Shown here: piece by piece, positions 10,715-22,469 of the stretch | How the letters are laid out: the number at the start of each line of letters is the position of its first letter | Numbering within the stretch: position 1 is the stretch's first letter | Program-made: the position numbers and the translations under genes | Assembly (NCBI GenBank): GCA_006503535.1 | Contig: QYRS01000001.1 | Location: 4,836,001-4,900,000 of the forward strand | From: Arthrinium phaeospermum | Lineage: Eukaryota; Ascomycota; Sordariomycetes; Amphisphaeriales; Apiosporaceae | Length of the DNA: 64,000 bases | Direction: 5' to 3' | Notes under the pieces: model-generated | What the model saw: the letters and a program-made list of their open reading frames with translations, nothing else | What the model was told of the DNA's origin: nothing | The model's database searches: none

Positions 10715-13140
10715 TTAACCCAGGACAGGGCTCACTGTCGTCACCAGTTCCCCATCGTCTTCGTTGAAGGTCCATGTGATTCCTTGGAGTGCGTAGTGGG
10801 CGTCGAGGATCTCGGGGCTGCCACCAACTTCACCATTGGGGCCCTGATCGTATCTCTGCCGGAACCGCTTCATCAGGAGTCGGTGGTGTTCGTTCCAGGA
10901 AATCCAGAGGTGCGGGTCGCCCTTCCATGGGCTATCGAGGAGCGGAATTTCATGCTCTGCGAGCTCGAAGTCCTCGGGGTCCACGTGCTTCTGGATTATC
11001 TCGTATGCGTCGCGGTCTTCCTCGTCCACCAGGTTCTCGATTATGTCGTAAGACGGGTCGACCTGCTGGGCGTAGAAGAGGTCGCGTGCGGCCTTATGGA
11101 GCTTGTCTCGGTGGAGGTAGTTGAAGGCACGGTAGAGGTGCGCCTCGCGCCGCTGCGCGTCCGTCAAGCCAACGAACCGCTCCATTGCCTTACTGGCCGT
11201 CTCCACGCCGCACCTCGCCACCCAGGCGAGGTGCGTGTAGTCGATCTCGACGGGCGCCGCTCTCTTCTTCGCGTTGGCCACGTGCCGGTGGGCGCAGCGG
11301 CTAAAGCTGATCCCCAAGTCGGTATCGCAGGCGCTCAGGCTGTTGTACTCCGGACTACCCTCCTTGAAGGCGTCGCCCGGAGCCCGCTTCTCGGTGTTTC
11401 CGAGCCAGTAATAGCACATGGCTTCGGAATAGCGGCCGCGATGCTCCGCGGTGCGGCCCCGGCTCTGGTACCAGACCCTGTCCTTGACCATCTCGACGAT
11501 CTTGACCACCGACTCGTGTTGTGATGACCAGTGTCGTTGGTTCGTTGCTTCTTGGAGTGGCTGCAATGCGGTGCGGTCGACCCCGGAGATTCTGCCCGCT
11601 CCGCCAGCTCGCAAGAGACACAGTGGCGCTAGCAGTTTGTTGAACTTCTGTTGACTAGCTACTGTTGCCGGGCTTGGCTGGACGGCGAATCCATCAGTAG
11701 CGTCACCAAGAGCGGAAATGAAAGCGCCGTAGCTTAGAGTATGGTAGGCGAATATGACGGACAAAAGAGGGCGTCGTGACGGTTATCCATTCGGTAATCT
11801 GTTTGGTGATCCACACGGCGTTTGCGCCAGCGCTCGACCCAGCTATCCCCCATTGCGAAGCTAATAGCGACATTGGCAGCTAAGCTCCTACGTGCTTCTA
11901 AAGGAGCTCGATTGGAGGGGAACGTAAGGTGGGGGTACCAAGCCGCGGACATACGGAAGTGGTCTACCAGGGGCGAATTCGCAGTCATTGTTACCTGGAT
12001 CCATACGTTGGAGTTGACGAAGCGGTCCCAGGCTTCTGCCCGGATCTGGCGGTTGATGTTAAACTTGCCAATATAGGAGCTCACTTTTTCGTAGCCCTCG
12101 TAAGTTCCCTCATCTTCACCCTCGAAAACCTGATCGACCGTGAAAACGGTGCTGTAGATCATGTCGCGAAGCTCACGAGGAAGTCTGAGAAGACCGGGGG
12201 CTTGCGGCGTGCTGCAGCTCGGGGGTGCTGCCTCCACTTGCGTCCGAACGGCCAGTTGGGCGTCCATTGTTCTTGTGAGGAGATCTGATACTGGCGCAGT
12301 CCCAGACAGGCAGATGCAAAATGCGAAAGAAAATGGAGATGGCGATGATTTCTATAGTTCTTGCGTATTCTTCGCAAGTCCAATGTGAGGGAAAGATCCA
12401 GGTTCCTCAAATGTGGTTGATGTAGTGGGCTTCGCCGTCGTCTCCAAACCTATGAGCAGTCGTGCTTCGTGTTTAGGTAAGTGATGAATTGGATTGATGC
12501 CTCCGCAAACCACAAGCAACGCAGTAGTGGTAATGAAGTTCTTCTTCTTGACGTGTCGGTGTCGTAAACTTTCGCAGCCCACGATGTAGGGTGCTGGTGC
12601 GTCTCAGCAATGGTGTTTGCGATGCGATTGATGTAGAGCTGCTCGAGATGGAGCAAAAGCAAGCTTCAGAAATAGAAAGAAATGTCAGGGATAGGATCAA
12701 CTTTATATAAGGATGATGAAGGAATATGGAGGTCGATTGGGACGCCAATGTGGCAGGCGTGATGAAAGGTAGGGAACCTTAACGTTTTTGTACTCGGGTC
12801 AGTATGATGATGAAAACGTACCTCCAGACAAGCATGAAGCAAGTAGCAATGAGGTGCAGTTTGCGAGCCACTTGATTGCTAAGCCGCTTTGGTGTGAGGT
12901 GTTGTTTTTGTGTCAATGTGAGTAATGTTTCGTTGCAGTGTTGGTGTGTTGGTATGTTTTTATGTCCTGCAGGTCGGGTTGGGTGGCTTTCGGAGAAGCT
13001 GATTTTATGTCCACTGGACTAGAAATAGTGGACCTATTATTGATCTGTGGTTTGATTGGTTGCATTACTTACACTTAGCAATCTCCGGCAATCTCTATCC
13101 AGATCCTGCTATCTGATTGGTTCGGAAACCTTACCCCACT
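10118..13140. repeat. segmental duplication, unit B (better-preserved copy)
   Basis: Direct copy of 7430-9880, about 2.7 kb away at its left edge and 3.3 kb at its right edge. Besides the gene it keeps the upstream region, including a clear minus-strand TATA element (TTATATAA, about 12702-12710) absent in that form from unit A. Confidence 0.82.
10715..12267 (-). CDS. LPRELR-motif protein with helical repeat region, one frame break
   Basis: The N-terminal part (12267 down to about 11750) contains LLRLPRELRDMIYS, a motif shared by fungal F-box-like and 2EXR-like proteins (LPxELRxxIY), then FNINRQIRAEAWDRFV. The rest (about 11762 down to 10715, 349 residues) is helix-rich, with RGRYSEAMCYYWLG and REAHLYRAFNYLHRDKLHKA suggestive of TPR-like packing. 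The two parts lie in different frames. One missing T in the TTTT run near 11755 would join them into about 526 residues, and no plausible intron spans the site. No signal peptide or membrane segment is seen. Function unknown; an adaptor role is a guess from the architecture. Confidence 0.6.
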
Positions 13141-13420
13141 GTAGCAATAGGCGTTTTCGGGTCCTATAGGGAATACTACCAACTGTGTCAATGGCAGTGG
13201 TTATGCAACTTTGCTTGACGGAGCATCAGAAAATGGCTTGGTCTGATTTCACTAGACCTAATTGGGTTTCTGTAAGGATCGCCTTTGCACATACCAAGTT
13301 TTATATAGATGTGGTTTCATTCACTAGTATTATAAGTAGGAAAACGTAAACTGAAAGTTGAAGCCTCGCACACCACCATGCCATGTAGATCCAGTACCTC
13401 AATCGCCGCTCCCATTCCTT
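12268..13420. other. upstream region of unit B gene and intergenic spacer
   Basis: Includes a leader of about 430 bases between the TATA element near 12706 and the ATG at 12267, with no supported gene. The duplicated block ends near 13140. The remainder to 13420 is the 3' side of the monooxygenase gene. Confidence 0.5.
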
Positions 13421-14755
13421 TCATGCCATCATCCCGACAGCGTCCGCGAGGTGCTTCTCAACATCGAAATCGATGATGAAGTCCCAACGCGGCAGCAATT
13501 TCTTCTGCAGCTTTTCAAGATCCAGTCCGGTCTCATCCCCTCTTCCGGTCGCAATCAGACCTGTCCCCTTGCTCGACTCCACAATGCGCTGCGTGCGCGG
13601 ACGGCGCACCTCATCGTAGATCTTCAGGGCCTTGAGCGCCTCTGTGGGTGTTGTGGCCCGGCCAAGCAGGGCAGAAAGGATCAGACTGTCCTCGATGGAC
13701 ATGCCTCCACCAGAGCCCTGCCAGGGCGTAGTGGCATGGGCAGCATCGCCAATGACGCACATCGGCCCAGACACATAGGTTCGCGCCGGTGGATGCTCCC
13801 AGAGGTACATGGCGGGCTGCTGATCAGTATCACAAAGTAACTAATGTGTCCACAGTTAGTGATTTCCAGTATGTCGGGTGATTAGTTGAATAAGTGATCG
13901 TACCTTCTCGACAGCGTTCCTCAGATACGGAGGCCAATCTGAATACAACTTCCGTATCTCCTCGATACCGACCATGCGAGTCCACTGATCGGACCCTTGT
14001 GCTGCATCTTCACGAGCCGAGATGACAAACTGGACGAGACTGCCCTCATTCAGTACATTGTGCAAGATGTAGGCTCCATCGCCAATCCACTGATACTCGC
14101 TGGGATCTTCGGCACTGACGTATCCATCGCCTAGACTAGCCCGTGCGTCTTGATACGGCTTGAGGGCCATGACGCACCACCAACCGGCGTTTCGAGGGTT
14201 GGCGGTTGGGTCATCATTGCCCAGGATGGCCGTACGGACCATGCTATGGATGCCATCGGCGCCCACCAGGATGTCGCACTCATGGCTGGACCCATCTGCG
14301 AAATGAAGCGTGATGGGCCCGTCCTCGCCATTGGCCCGCTCCACTCGGTCCAGCTTCTTGGAGGCGTGCATCCGCTCAGCGGGGACGGTGGCCAGCAGTT
14401 CTCGCAAGAAGGCTGCGCGGTGGACGATGCTGGTCAGGCGCTGACCTGCGGCATCTTCCTTGGCTTCGTCGATCATCTTGCCGGCGTCGCTGCCCTGCGC
14501 GAGCATGAAGCGAACGCTGCGTTGGGGAACGGCCCCGGCGTCCTGGAGACATCGGGCGTCCGAGTCCGAAGGGCCGATCAAGTCGAGGGCTTTGAGGGCG
14601 TTGCGGGCAATACCGACAGCAGCGCCGGCCTCCTTGAACTCGCTGGCCGACTCGAAGATGTGCACGTCCAGGTGGGGGTACTTCAGCAGCGCGTGCACGA
14701 GGGAGGCGCCCGCCAAGCCACCTCCGCTCACGGCAATGCGAATAGATGCAGCCAT
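13421..14755 (-). CDS. FAD-dependent monooxygenase (salicylate hydroxylase-like)
   Basis: A 416-residue group A flavin monooxygenase from two exons (13904-14755 and 13421-13819) with an 84-bp intron (GTACGA...CAG) that keeps the frame. The FAD-binding Rossmann motif SGGGLAGASLVHALL is at residues 9-23. DILVGADGIHSMVR carries the DG motif near residue 170. GPMCVIGDAAHATTPWQGSG is the second flavin-contacting GD motif in exon 2. The C-terminal FDVEKHL matches salicylate hydroxylase-like fungal enzymes. The expected reaction is NAD(P)H- and O2-dependent hydroxylation of an aromatic substrate; the exact substrate cannot be read from sequence. No secretion signal, so cytosolic. There are no biosynthetic-cluster neighbours. 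Confidence 0.9.
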
Positions 14756-15372
14756 GATTGTCGGTGAAAGCGTGTGTGATAGATGGGAACCGATCTCAGA
14801 TCCTGTATGAATGACGTTTCAAAGTTTCCCTCGTATGGTCACTTGTCCAGCGGGAGTGTAGTGCTTATATCACTTGCAAATAGGTCGGGATCCACTGCTT
14901 GCCCCTCTTCCGTTGGTTTTAAATAGTTGGCTGTAGGATTCGATTCCTGGCAGGGATGACACCCAATCAGCGGAACTAGATCTCGGCCGATGTCACGGCA
15001 TGTCCATCAATTGCCCCATTGAGTTGATGGTGGGATGAACGGTACGAAACAAGGTGGCCCTGCTGGTTCATTGCACCATTGGGATCACAGCAAGCGATAG
15101 CACACTTTTTCGGCCTCTGGAGGGTACAGTCTGTTCGAGGGTGCGCTATCAACGAACAGTGTCATTCTGCAACGGTCTGCTCGCGCAGACGTCGCATAGC
15201 AGGTTGTGCATTTTGTTCACGGTGGTGTCTCGAGGCAGTCAATGCTCATGTAGCAGTCTAATATCACTCGGAAGCCCGTGAACTCAGGATAAACAATTTC
15301 TAGCTTCTTACTTGCTGGAACTTGGTGCTATGAGAGTATGAGCTCTCCTCTTGAACTGAAGCAGGTTGTTGG
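14756..15372. other. promoter region of the monooxygenase gene
   Basis: 617 bases containing the upstream region of the monooxygenase gene and the 3' side of the F-box-like gene. No gene is supported. A tRNA T-loop-like string near 14937 was examined and rejected. Confidence 0.45.
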
Positions 15373-16611
15373 CTAGGGGTGGAATGATGAGCCAAGCCAG
15401 TTGGGTCGGAAGCGGCTTTTCTCGTACAAAAGCTCGACGCGATCCTTGTCCCAAAAGACATATCCCAGCTGTCTCCATCTCGGAAGCAAACGCCAGCCCT
15501 CTCGGCAGCCAGGACTTTGTACGCCCCAACAAAGGCACATGGCCAAACTCGCCCCCCAACGGCTGCAGTCCAGCCCTTGCATAGCATCAACCCACCCAAA
15601 CGGCGGCTCATCACACGAAGCCCCGGCAGCGAGGCGTGGCCTGTCCATCTCGGCCTCATATAATGATTTCCTTTGATCGAGTAGTCTAGACAATTCTTGG
15701 GAGTTCCCTTGGTCGGGCATCTGAATGGCGTGATGATGGCTCACATTCAGACTGTCAATCCTACCCCAAACTCCTCCATCGGTATGGTCGGTTTCGCGAT
15801 TCCGTACATATCCCTCGAGTTTCCACATGAACGCGGCTTCAGTCTTGCCAAGTGACGCAATCTTGCATCGTAACGCGCCGAGGTTGTCGGTGTAAAGCCA
15901 TTCGTGCGGACAGGTTTCCCAACCCAAGCTGCGGGATCCAGTGCCTCGACAGCATTGGGGACGGAGAACATGCATCGCGCTAATGAGGGAGAAGACGAAA
16001 GCGTGCGCCGCGGACACCTGGTCCATCTCCCAGGCCTCAAACGACCCAAAGAACTCGCCGCCTACCTCCCATTGGCCGACTGACTCACGGAGCTGCCAGG
16101 GGTAAAGACGCGTAAACACCTGGTGTCGAACAAAGGCTCGACAGAGGCGTTGACGCTCATGGGAACTGAAACGCGTGGCTGCCGCCTGCGTGAATTCCGC
16201 CAGAAGGGGAAGCCGAGTGCGTTCGTACAAGTCGACGAAGAAATGGGCGGTCCGTTGAAACTGAATGATGTCGAGCACTTGCTTGATACTGATGCCCACT
16301 CTCGCTTTCGAGCCAGCGGGGAGGCTTTGGTATTTACGGACTGTGTCGAGCACATCTGCATGATAATTGGCTTGAGCCGGATAGAGTGGCGGCGTCAATG
16401 ACAGGGCAACATAGTCTCGAAACACCGGTCCGGCATCTTTCGAGATGATATTCAGCAAAATGGCTCGCTTGGACGCCAGGAACACCTTGTAAAGCCAAGG
16501 CGATGACCGGATAAACGCGTGGAGGTCAGCCAGAGAGTCGGAGGCTGATAGGAATGCCACAAGGACATCGACCGGCAGGGATTCGAGGGAGGAGACTTTG
16601 CTATGAGACAT
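15373..16611 (-). CDS. F-box-like protein, 412 residues
   Basis: A single open frame from ATG at 16611. The start SLESLPVDVLVAFLSASDSL, followed by LHAFIRSSPWLYKVF, matches the common fungal F-box-like pattern (LPxELLxxIL then a hydrophobic helix). The rest is mostly helical, with a central EAWEMDQVSAAHAFVFSLI segment and a C-terminal WRQLGYVFWDKDRVELL typical of these families. F-box proteins usually link SCF ubiquitin ligases to substrates, but many fungal F-box-like proteins are uncharacterised and Skp1 binding is not shown here. No membrane segments. Confidence 0.75.
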   Translation of the reverse strand: MSHSKVSSLESLPVDVLVAFLSASDSLADLHAFIRSSPWLYKVFLASKRAILLNIISKDAGPVFRDYVALSLTPPLYPAQANYHADVLDTVRKYQSLPAGSKARVGISIKQVLDIIQFQRTAHFFVDLYERTRLPLLAEFTQAAATRFSSHERQRLCRAFVRHQVFTRLYPWQLRESVGQWEVGGEFFGSFEAWEMDQVSAAHAFVFSLISAMHVLRPQCCRGTGSRSLGWETCPHEWLYTDNLGALRCKIASLGKTEAAFMWKLEGYVRNRETDHTDGGVWGRIDSLNVSHHHAIQMPDQGNSQELSRLLDQRKSLYEAEMDRPRLAAGASCDEPPFGWVDAMQGLDCSRWGASLAMCLCWGVQSPGCREGWRLLPRWRQLGYVFWDKDRVELLYEKSRFRPNWLGSSFHP

Positions 16612-17256
16612 TGTAGGGTGGCCAACAGTACGGAGATAGCTTTTAAGACAAGGAATATTCTGTAGAACTTCCTCAGCTCTTTTTGTACGGATCTGAGCTT
16701 CGCGTCCGGCTAGATGTAAGGTTCAGGAGTTAACTTTAAGTTTAAACTCAAGCTTGGTATCCACCTGGTTAGGGGAGACCCTTAACCCCATGGCAACCAT
16801 TTTCAGAGGTGGAGCTTTCAGCTAAGTAGTTGACAATGAGTATGTACAACCTACCCATTTTCTAGTATTAATCTGGACCAAGTATTATTTTACCTGCGTC
16901 ACTTCCTGAGCTGACAATCAACATCCACCGAAAAGAGTTTCTAATGCTCTGTTCAAGATAAGGCGAGCTGGTGTGGGCCGGTAGTTATAAAGGAACAGCT
17001 TTTGGATCACCAGTCTGAGTCGCAATCTTGCTCGCAATACTCTAGCGAGATTCGCATTCCCCGTAAACGAAATTTTTCATACTTTGAAATGTATTTGTAT
17101 AAGTAGGAACAGAAATAGCATCCCCATTAGTCATCCCTTGGGTGTGTGATAGTCTCACATCCTAATGAAAATACAGATCAATATAAGCACCAACACCACG
17201 CTATACTATTCACCGAACCCTAAAACACATGTGACAAGGAGCTTAATATCATTCGT
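16612..17256. other. intergenic gap
   Basis: 645 AT-rich bases between two minus-strand genes, holding the upstream region of the F-box-like gene and the 3' side of the TPR gene. No gene or repeat is seen. Confidence 0.45.
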
Positions 17257-20200
17257 TCATCTAGAAAGACACCCCATCCCGTGTTCCTTATCTTGGAGCA
17301 ACAGTTCCGTGCGCTCGATAATGCTCTTCGCCGCGTCGCGAATGTCCTTGTCAGCTGTTCCTGACGACTTCTCATAATAAGCCCGCATACGATCCACCAC
17401 ATCCAAGCAGGTCTGGTGCTCTTCAAAGCCCCAGTAGAGTATCACTACCCGCTCGCAGAGAGCAAGGGTCTCGACGAAGCGCTGCTCCAGCACGTGGGTC
17501 TTGCCCAGCTGCGTAAGGAGCGCCTCCCTGGTCTGGGCCGCCTGCGGCTCCTCGAGTATGACCTCGAGCGAAAGGAGGTAGAACAGGGCCAACAGAGTGT
17601 CGGGCGACTCGCCGTTGAGGTACCTCCACGAGGCAGAGAACACGTCGCGGAGCTGGTCCCGCGTGGCCCGCAGCTCCGCATCGGACGGGTCGTCGCGCGC
17701 GACCATGTCCGCCATGATGGACTCGCGGCGCGCGTGCAGGGCCAGCGGATGCGACCCCGCCGACTTGGACCCGGGGACGAAGCGTCGGAGCAGAGACTCG
17801 AACGTCTCGTGCGCCTCTCGGTTGGCGCGGGCTTGCGAAGTGTCGCCACTGTCCTGCCCCTGCGCCAACTGTGCATGACCTATCGCTAGTCTTGCCCTCA
17901 TGGTCCACTCATGGTCTTCGTTTTCTCCATTCAGTCGTAACGCGAACCCATCAAGGACGACGGAGTTGATGCCGTCGATGAAAGGCCACTCAGGCTGTTC
18001 CTCCCGGAGTTCGATCTGTGATATGACGTATAGCGTACATAGCAGGCTCGGATGAAGCTGCTGATTGGGCGTCGTTGCCTGAGTGGGGCCTTTCTCGGCA
18101 TTGACTCTGGCCCGGAGAAGCTTGATCAGATTGTTGCGTCTGATGCGTTCTCTGGCTGGCGTCCCGTCCCACGCCTCCGCTAAATCTAGCTGCGGCCAAT
18201 AGAACCGTAGTTGCCTGTGAAGACACTCCCCAATGTTTCTTTCAGCTTCTTTTAATTTCCCCAGGTTGCAACGAGCCCAGGCCAACCCAAAAAGACACTC
18301 GACTGCGAGCGGACTGATTGCAACCTCTGCATCGGGCCTTGACGCATATCGGGCGACATCAGCCCATACACTCTTAAAAGTATCTTCGGCCAAGAGGTAA
18401 TTCCCCAAGTACATATGCAGCCCCCCTGTCTGGGACAAGCACTTAATGGCCAGGGGGTGTGTGAGTCGCGTACCGATCGTGATACCAAATGATGGAATCC
18501 CCAGTACCATTTGAAGTAGTTGTTCGAAATTATACAGGGCTTCCACTGGACTCCCCAAGGCCCTGTATGCCATCGATCGGATGCGGTAGGCCTCCAACCA
18601 GAGGGGGTGTTGTGCGTCAAAGTTTGCCTCTACAATCTGTCTGACTTCTTCGCACATGCTTATGGCTTCCTCGGGCCTGCATGTGTGCACCAGCGACTGA
18701 GCGTAGTACAGCATTGCTTCAAGAGTTGTCAGGTTCTCCGAGCCCAAATGCCTCTTCAGTTCCTCGAAAGACGTAGACATATCGGCTCGGGCGGATTTGT
18801 AATCTCCTTGAAGCACCATTATCTTCGCTGATGTGACCAGGACCGATAAGCGTAGGGATGGAAATAGAGGATCTTCCAGATGGTCAACGTCGTTTGCCTC
18901 CAAGAACTTTTCCAGGCGACTTAGGGCCTTTGCAGATAGTCTGTTGCTTGGATTCAACTGTAATTTCCCATAAGATCCCAGGTATGATTCAATAAGCTCC
19001 CTCATGCGGTACGCGTTGACCTGCAGCACGTATTGATTCAGGATATCGTGGAGTGGCTGATGAGTCGAGACATTGATTCGGTCCTCATCGATCGGCGCAA
19101 GTTCTTTCAGATAGTGAAGAGCTTGGCTGTAGTTTCCCATTCGCATGAGGCAACCTGCATATCGAAATGAGGTCTCCCGTGTGATGGCCAAGATTCGGCC
19201 TTCTTCTGTAGAATCAACCTGGTTCATCTCTCGTAGGGTAGTGATTCGCTCCAGGACTTCACGCAGTTGAATGATGGCACTGTCATATCGACCCAGATAC
19301 GTCAGGGCCAGGGCCGAGTTCATCTCAATTTCCAGTCCGAGAGGTCCTGGCTCTCTACTCGACTGTTTCAGGAACTCTCTGCAGTAGTCGAAGTGGTCCA
19401 AAGCATCTTGAGGAAACCGACCTTGACTCAACGAGTCGATGCCCAACAGAAAATATTCCTCAAACTCAAGTGGCCAAGGTCCGGGCACGGGGGCGTCTTG
19501 CCCGCCCGGGCTCAAGAAGATCGACATGCGGGCAGGTAGAGACACCACCCGACGGTCGGAACTGTGGTTGGTAAGGTCTTTTGCCAGGACGTCACCCTTC
19601 TCCGCATGGCCAGCCATAGATGATCTAGGTGATACTCCTAGAGGATGATTAGGATCAAAAGGCCGTGTGCTTTCCGACAAGCTTTCGGCAGTCCACCTTG
19701 GGCTGGATCGCTGTTGGCTTTTGGAATTGATCATATCCAGCCCGTGTGACTGCTGGCCCTGTTGGAACTCAGGGGTCTCGCGTGTTACTATCTGTATTGA
19801 TTCGTTGACGATAGTACGCAGGTCGTGTGTGATGTCTTCCACGTTTTGGATTTCCAGCGTTGCGCCCACTTTCTTGAACGAAGCAGTCATTCGCCAAGAC
19901 ATTGGACCACCAGAGTCCAAAGCTTGCGTGCACTTGACGTAGCGCGCGTCGGTTTCCGAAAACGTCAATGCCAATCGTGCATGCAGATCAAAGTTCATAG
20001 GCTTCTTGCCGCGGTGCAGCTCTTGGAGTTTGAGCTTTCCCTTACCCAGGAAATAGCCAAAGTCCAAGTAACTCTCGATGGCGCGCTCGTAGCTTGAGGT
20101 GCCTTCTCTGGCCTCGTTGTCCTCGTTGTCATGTCCGATGAATACGATACCGACAGTTCGCACATGTAGGCTGGAGTTGTAATGCGCCAGAATGTCGCGG

Positions 20201-20603
20201 AGCACCCAGGCGGCTGGCCCTTCCGTAATGAACAGGTAGCGGGTGATGGTGGTTTCAGACCCCCGTTTTGGCCGACGGACTTTGCGCGCAAGCTCTCTCT
20301 TGGTCTGGGACTTGCTCAGCTTTGCCGCGAACTGTGCTACGACTCCAGAGTAATGGTCTTTGAGGATATCCTGGAAATCGAGGGATAATGGACAAAATCT
20401 GACAGAAACATGGCTGGGGGGGCGACTTTGGGTGGTCACTTGACGGACCAGCCCTTCGAGCTGCTTACGCAGGTTACTGAGCTCCGTATTGGTAAAACAA
20501 TGCGCTAAGAAGACGCTGGTATTGAGACCTTAGAAATCAGCAGACACTGGGTAAACGGTGGTTCATCTTACTTCAGCTGCACCTTACAGACAGGTGGCGT
20601 CAT
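17257..20603 (-). CDS. large TPR protein with degenerate hydrolase-like N-terminus
   Basis: 1095 residues. A 16-base first exon (20588-20603) joins 17257-20528 across a 59-bp intron (GTAAGG...AAG), giving MTPPVCLNTSVFLAHCF. The N-terminal 150 residues read like the lipase-like domain of fungal STAND proteins: RYLFITEGPAAWVLRDIL stands where such proteins have IIFVGHSLGGLVIKxAL, followed by VRTVGIVFIGHDN in place of TxGIIFLGTPH. The nucleophile motif GHSLGG is replaced by TEGPAA, so hydrolase activity is unlikely. From about residue 360 to the end, many helical pairs (ALDHFDYCREFL, ALHYLKELAPI, EALYNFEQLLQM) fit tetratricopeptide repeats. I see no NB-ARC or NACHT P-loop between them. A scaffold or sensor role is inference. 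Confidence 0.72.
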
Positions 20604-22469
20604 GACTTAAGATGGTGGAAAGAAACCGAACGAGCCGATGCCGATGCCGATGGCGGTCCAGAAATTGTTAAATGGAGGGGAGGGAAATGGAACAAAGAAC
20701 GCCGGTGCAAACATGGTAGAAATCACAACGTCAGCCAAACACGCACATACGCAGGACAAAGAGATGGGGGCTTCCATATTCCCACAGGTGCTGGAAACCC
20801 CAAACACCCCAGTCGATCTGGGCTCATGCACACACCCTTGTCCCCTTGCCCTTCATTTGCAGCCTGTTTTGGGGCGGCTTTCTTGAGACCAACTTTAACG
20901 TTGCAGTAGTGCCCTCGAGAAGGCGGATTAATCATTGCGACCTTTTGAGTCCTGTGAAACTGTACCTGCACAGCGGTGTGTACATGACCTTGAAAGGCGG
21001 TTTGTGAGGATTTACAGGGGCATGGCACTTCATTTTCCATACACCCTTGCTTTGCCATGGAGACGTACATATGCGCGCTAGAGTGCCACCATTTTCAGAT
21101 AGGTAATATTTACGGGGTGTGTTAGGAGCATGGCACCCTACCTTTCACATACCTTTGCAGGCGGGTGACAAAAATCAGCCATTGCCAAATTGATCAACTA
21201 CTTCAACTCCGCACAGCAGTACCATTTAGGGGTAAAAAAAAATAAAAAACAAATCAACTAAAGTCTCGAAATAAAACAGATTCGCATCAATATTTTTTAA
21301 AAAAATTTTCCCCAGCATTGGATATAGCTGTTGGAGCTCGTTGAAATAGAGGCAGGTGGAAGAGCGCACTTCCGTTTGGCCCATTGGCAGGGTGATGATT
21401 ACATTGCCTATGCACGTTAGAGGACTATCATCCTTAAATACATAGATAATATTTCTATAATTGGTTAATCGTGGTGTGCGGGGCAGTGCCAGGATTTGTC
21501 GGGGGCAGGGTGGAATGTGAGATATTATCAAGCGCCAATTCCACCCGCGATTTTCAAGGCGTGCTGAGGGGAGAAGTGGTTCACTACAAACACACCATTA
21601 GGGTGATTTTCGCACCAACATTCCGGAGCTGAGGTGGTCAAACAGTCACCCCTCAACCCCCATCTTTCATTCTCAGTAGAATATTGGCAAATACGGATGG
21701 ATCGCTCTCTAACTGGGGGAATGCCTGGGATGTCCTGTCCCGGGCGTGGCCGATGGCCGGTTATGTCGTACGAGAAAGTGTGTTCGAGGATACAGTCCAT
21801 ATTTAACAGGTAGTCCGTACCTTCTTGATGTAACAAATAGGGTGCCGGAATATGGGTGCCAGTGAGAGTGTGCGTGTGCGCGTAAAAGCCGTATGCAGTA
21901 TGTGTGTGGTGGTTGAAGTTGAGCGGTCCTCAAGCCACCACATATCCAGAGCAGAGCTATTAGGTTTAGCTTCTGGCAAGTGATTCAAGCTGGGGTACTA
22001 GGGTATCCTGGCGAACAGGCGATCACTAAAACCACCCCAATTCGAATCTGGCTAATCAGCTCCCATGTTCATCCGGCGTTCCTACTGTAGTGCCTTTGTG
22101 CAGGGGTCTTAATTACTTGAACCGTGCGTAGCCTTATCTCTTATGGAGGTGCTGGCTGGACAGCTTTCCAATTGGTTGATGTGTCTGAGTACCCACGATT
22201 GAGCCCCGTGCTTTGCGAGAGCCCGTACCAGGTACTTAAAAAGCACTATCTGGGAGTTTACCCCCTGTAAATTGTACTGCAAGCCTCACCACTTGCGTCG
22301 CTCCCCAATATGCGCACTCTAACATGGATGCTACGAGGCTCGACGCCGATGCCACCCTCCTATGCGCAGTGCAGAAAGAGGCTGGGCTCTCGCCAACCTG
22401 CTCTGCTCTGTGCCTACCGCTTGAGAAGAGTTGCCGCCCACCTTCATCATCAGCCATCGTCGCAGCGAA
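20604..22469. other. divergent intergenic region between TPR and HET genes
   Basis: 1.87 kb, with homopolymer A and T tracts around 21234-21310. It contains the promoters of both flanking genes. Short frames on both strands have no recognisable content. Confidence 0.5.

Noticed and set aside
10493..11524. 343-codon plus-strand open frame
   Set aside because: It is antisense to the unit B gene; its composition mirrors the GC-rich third positions of the minus-strand coding frame and it has no domain.
14920..14970. tRNA gene suggested by a GATTCGATTCC string
   Set aside because: No A-box, acceptor stem or anticodon arm can be fitted upstream.
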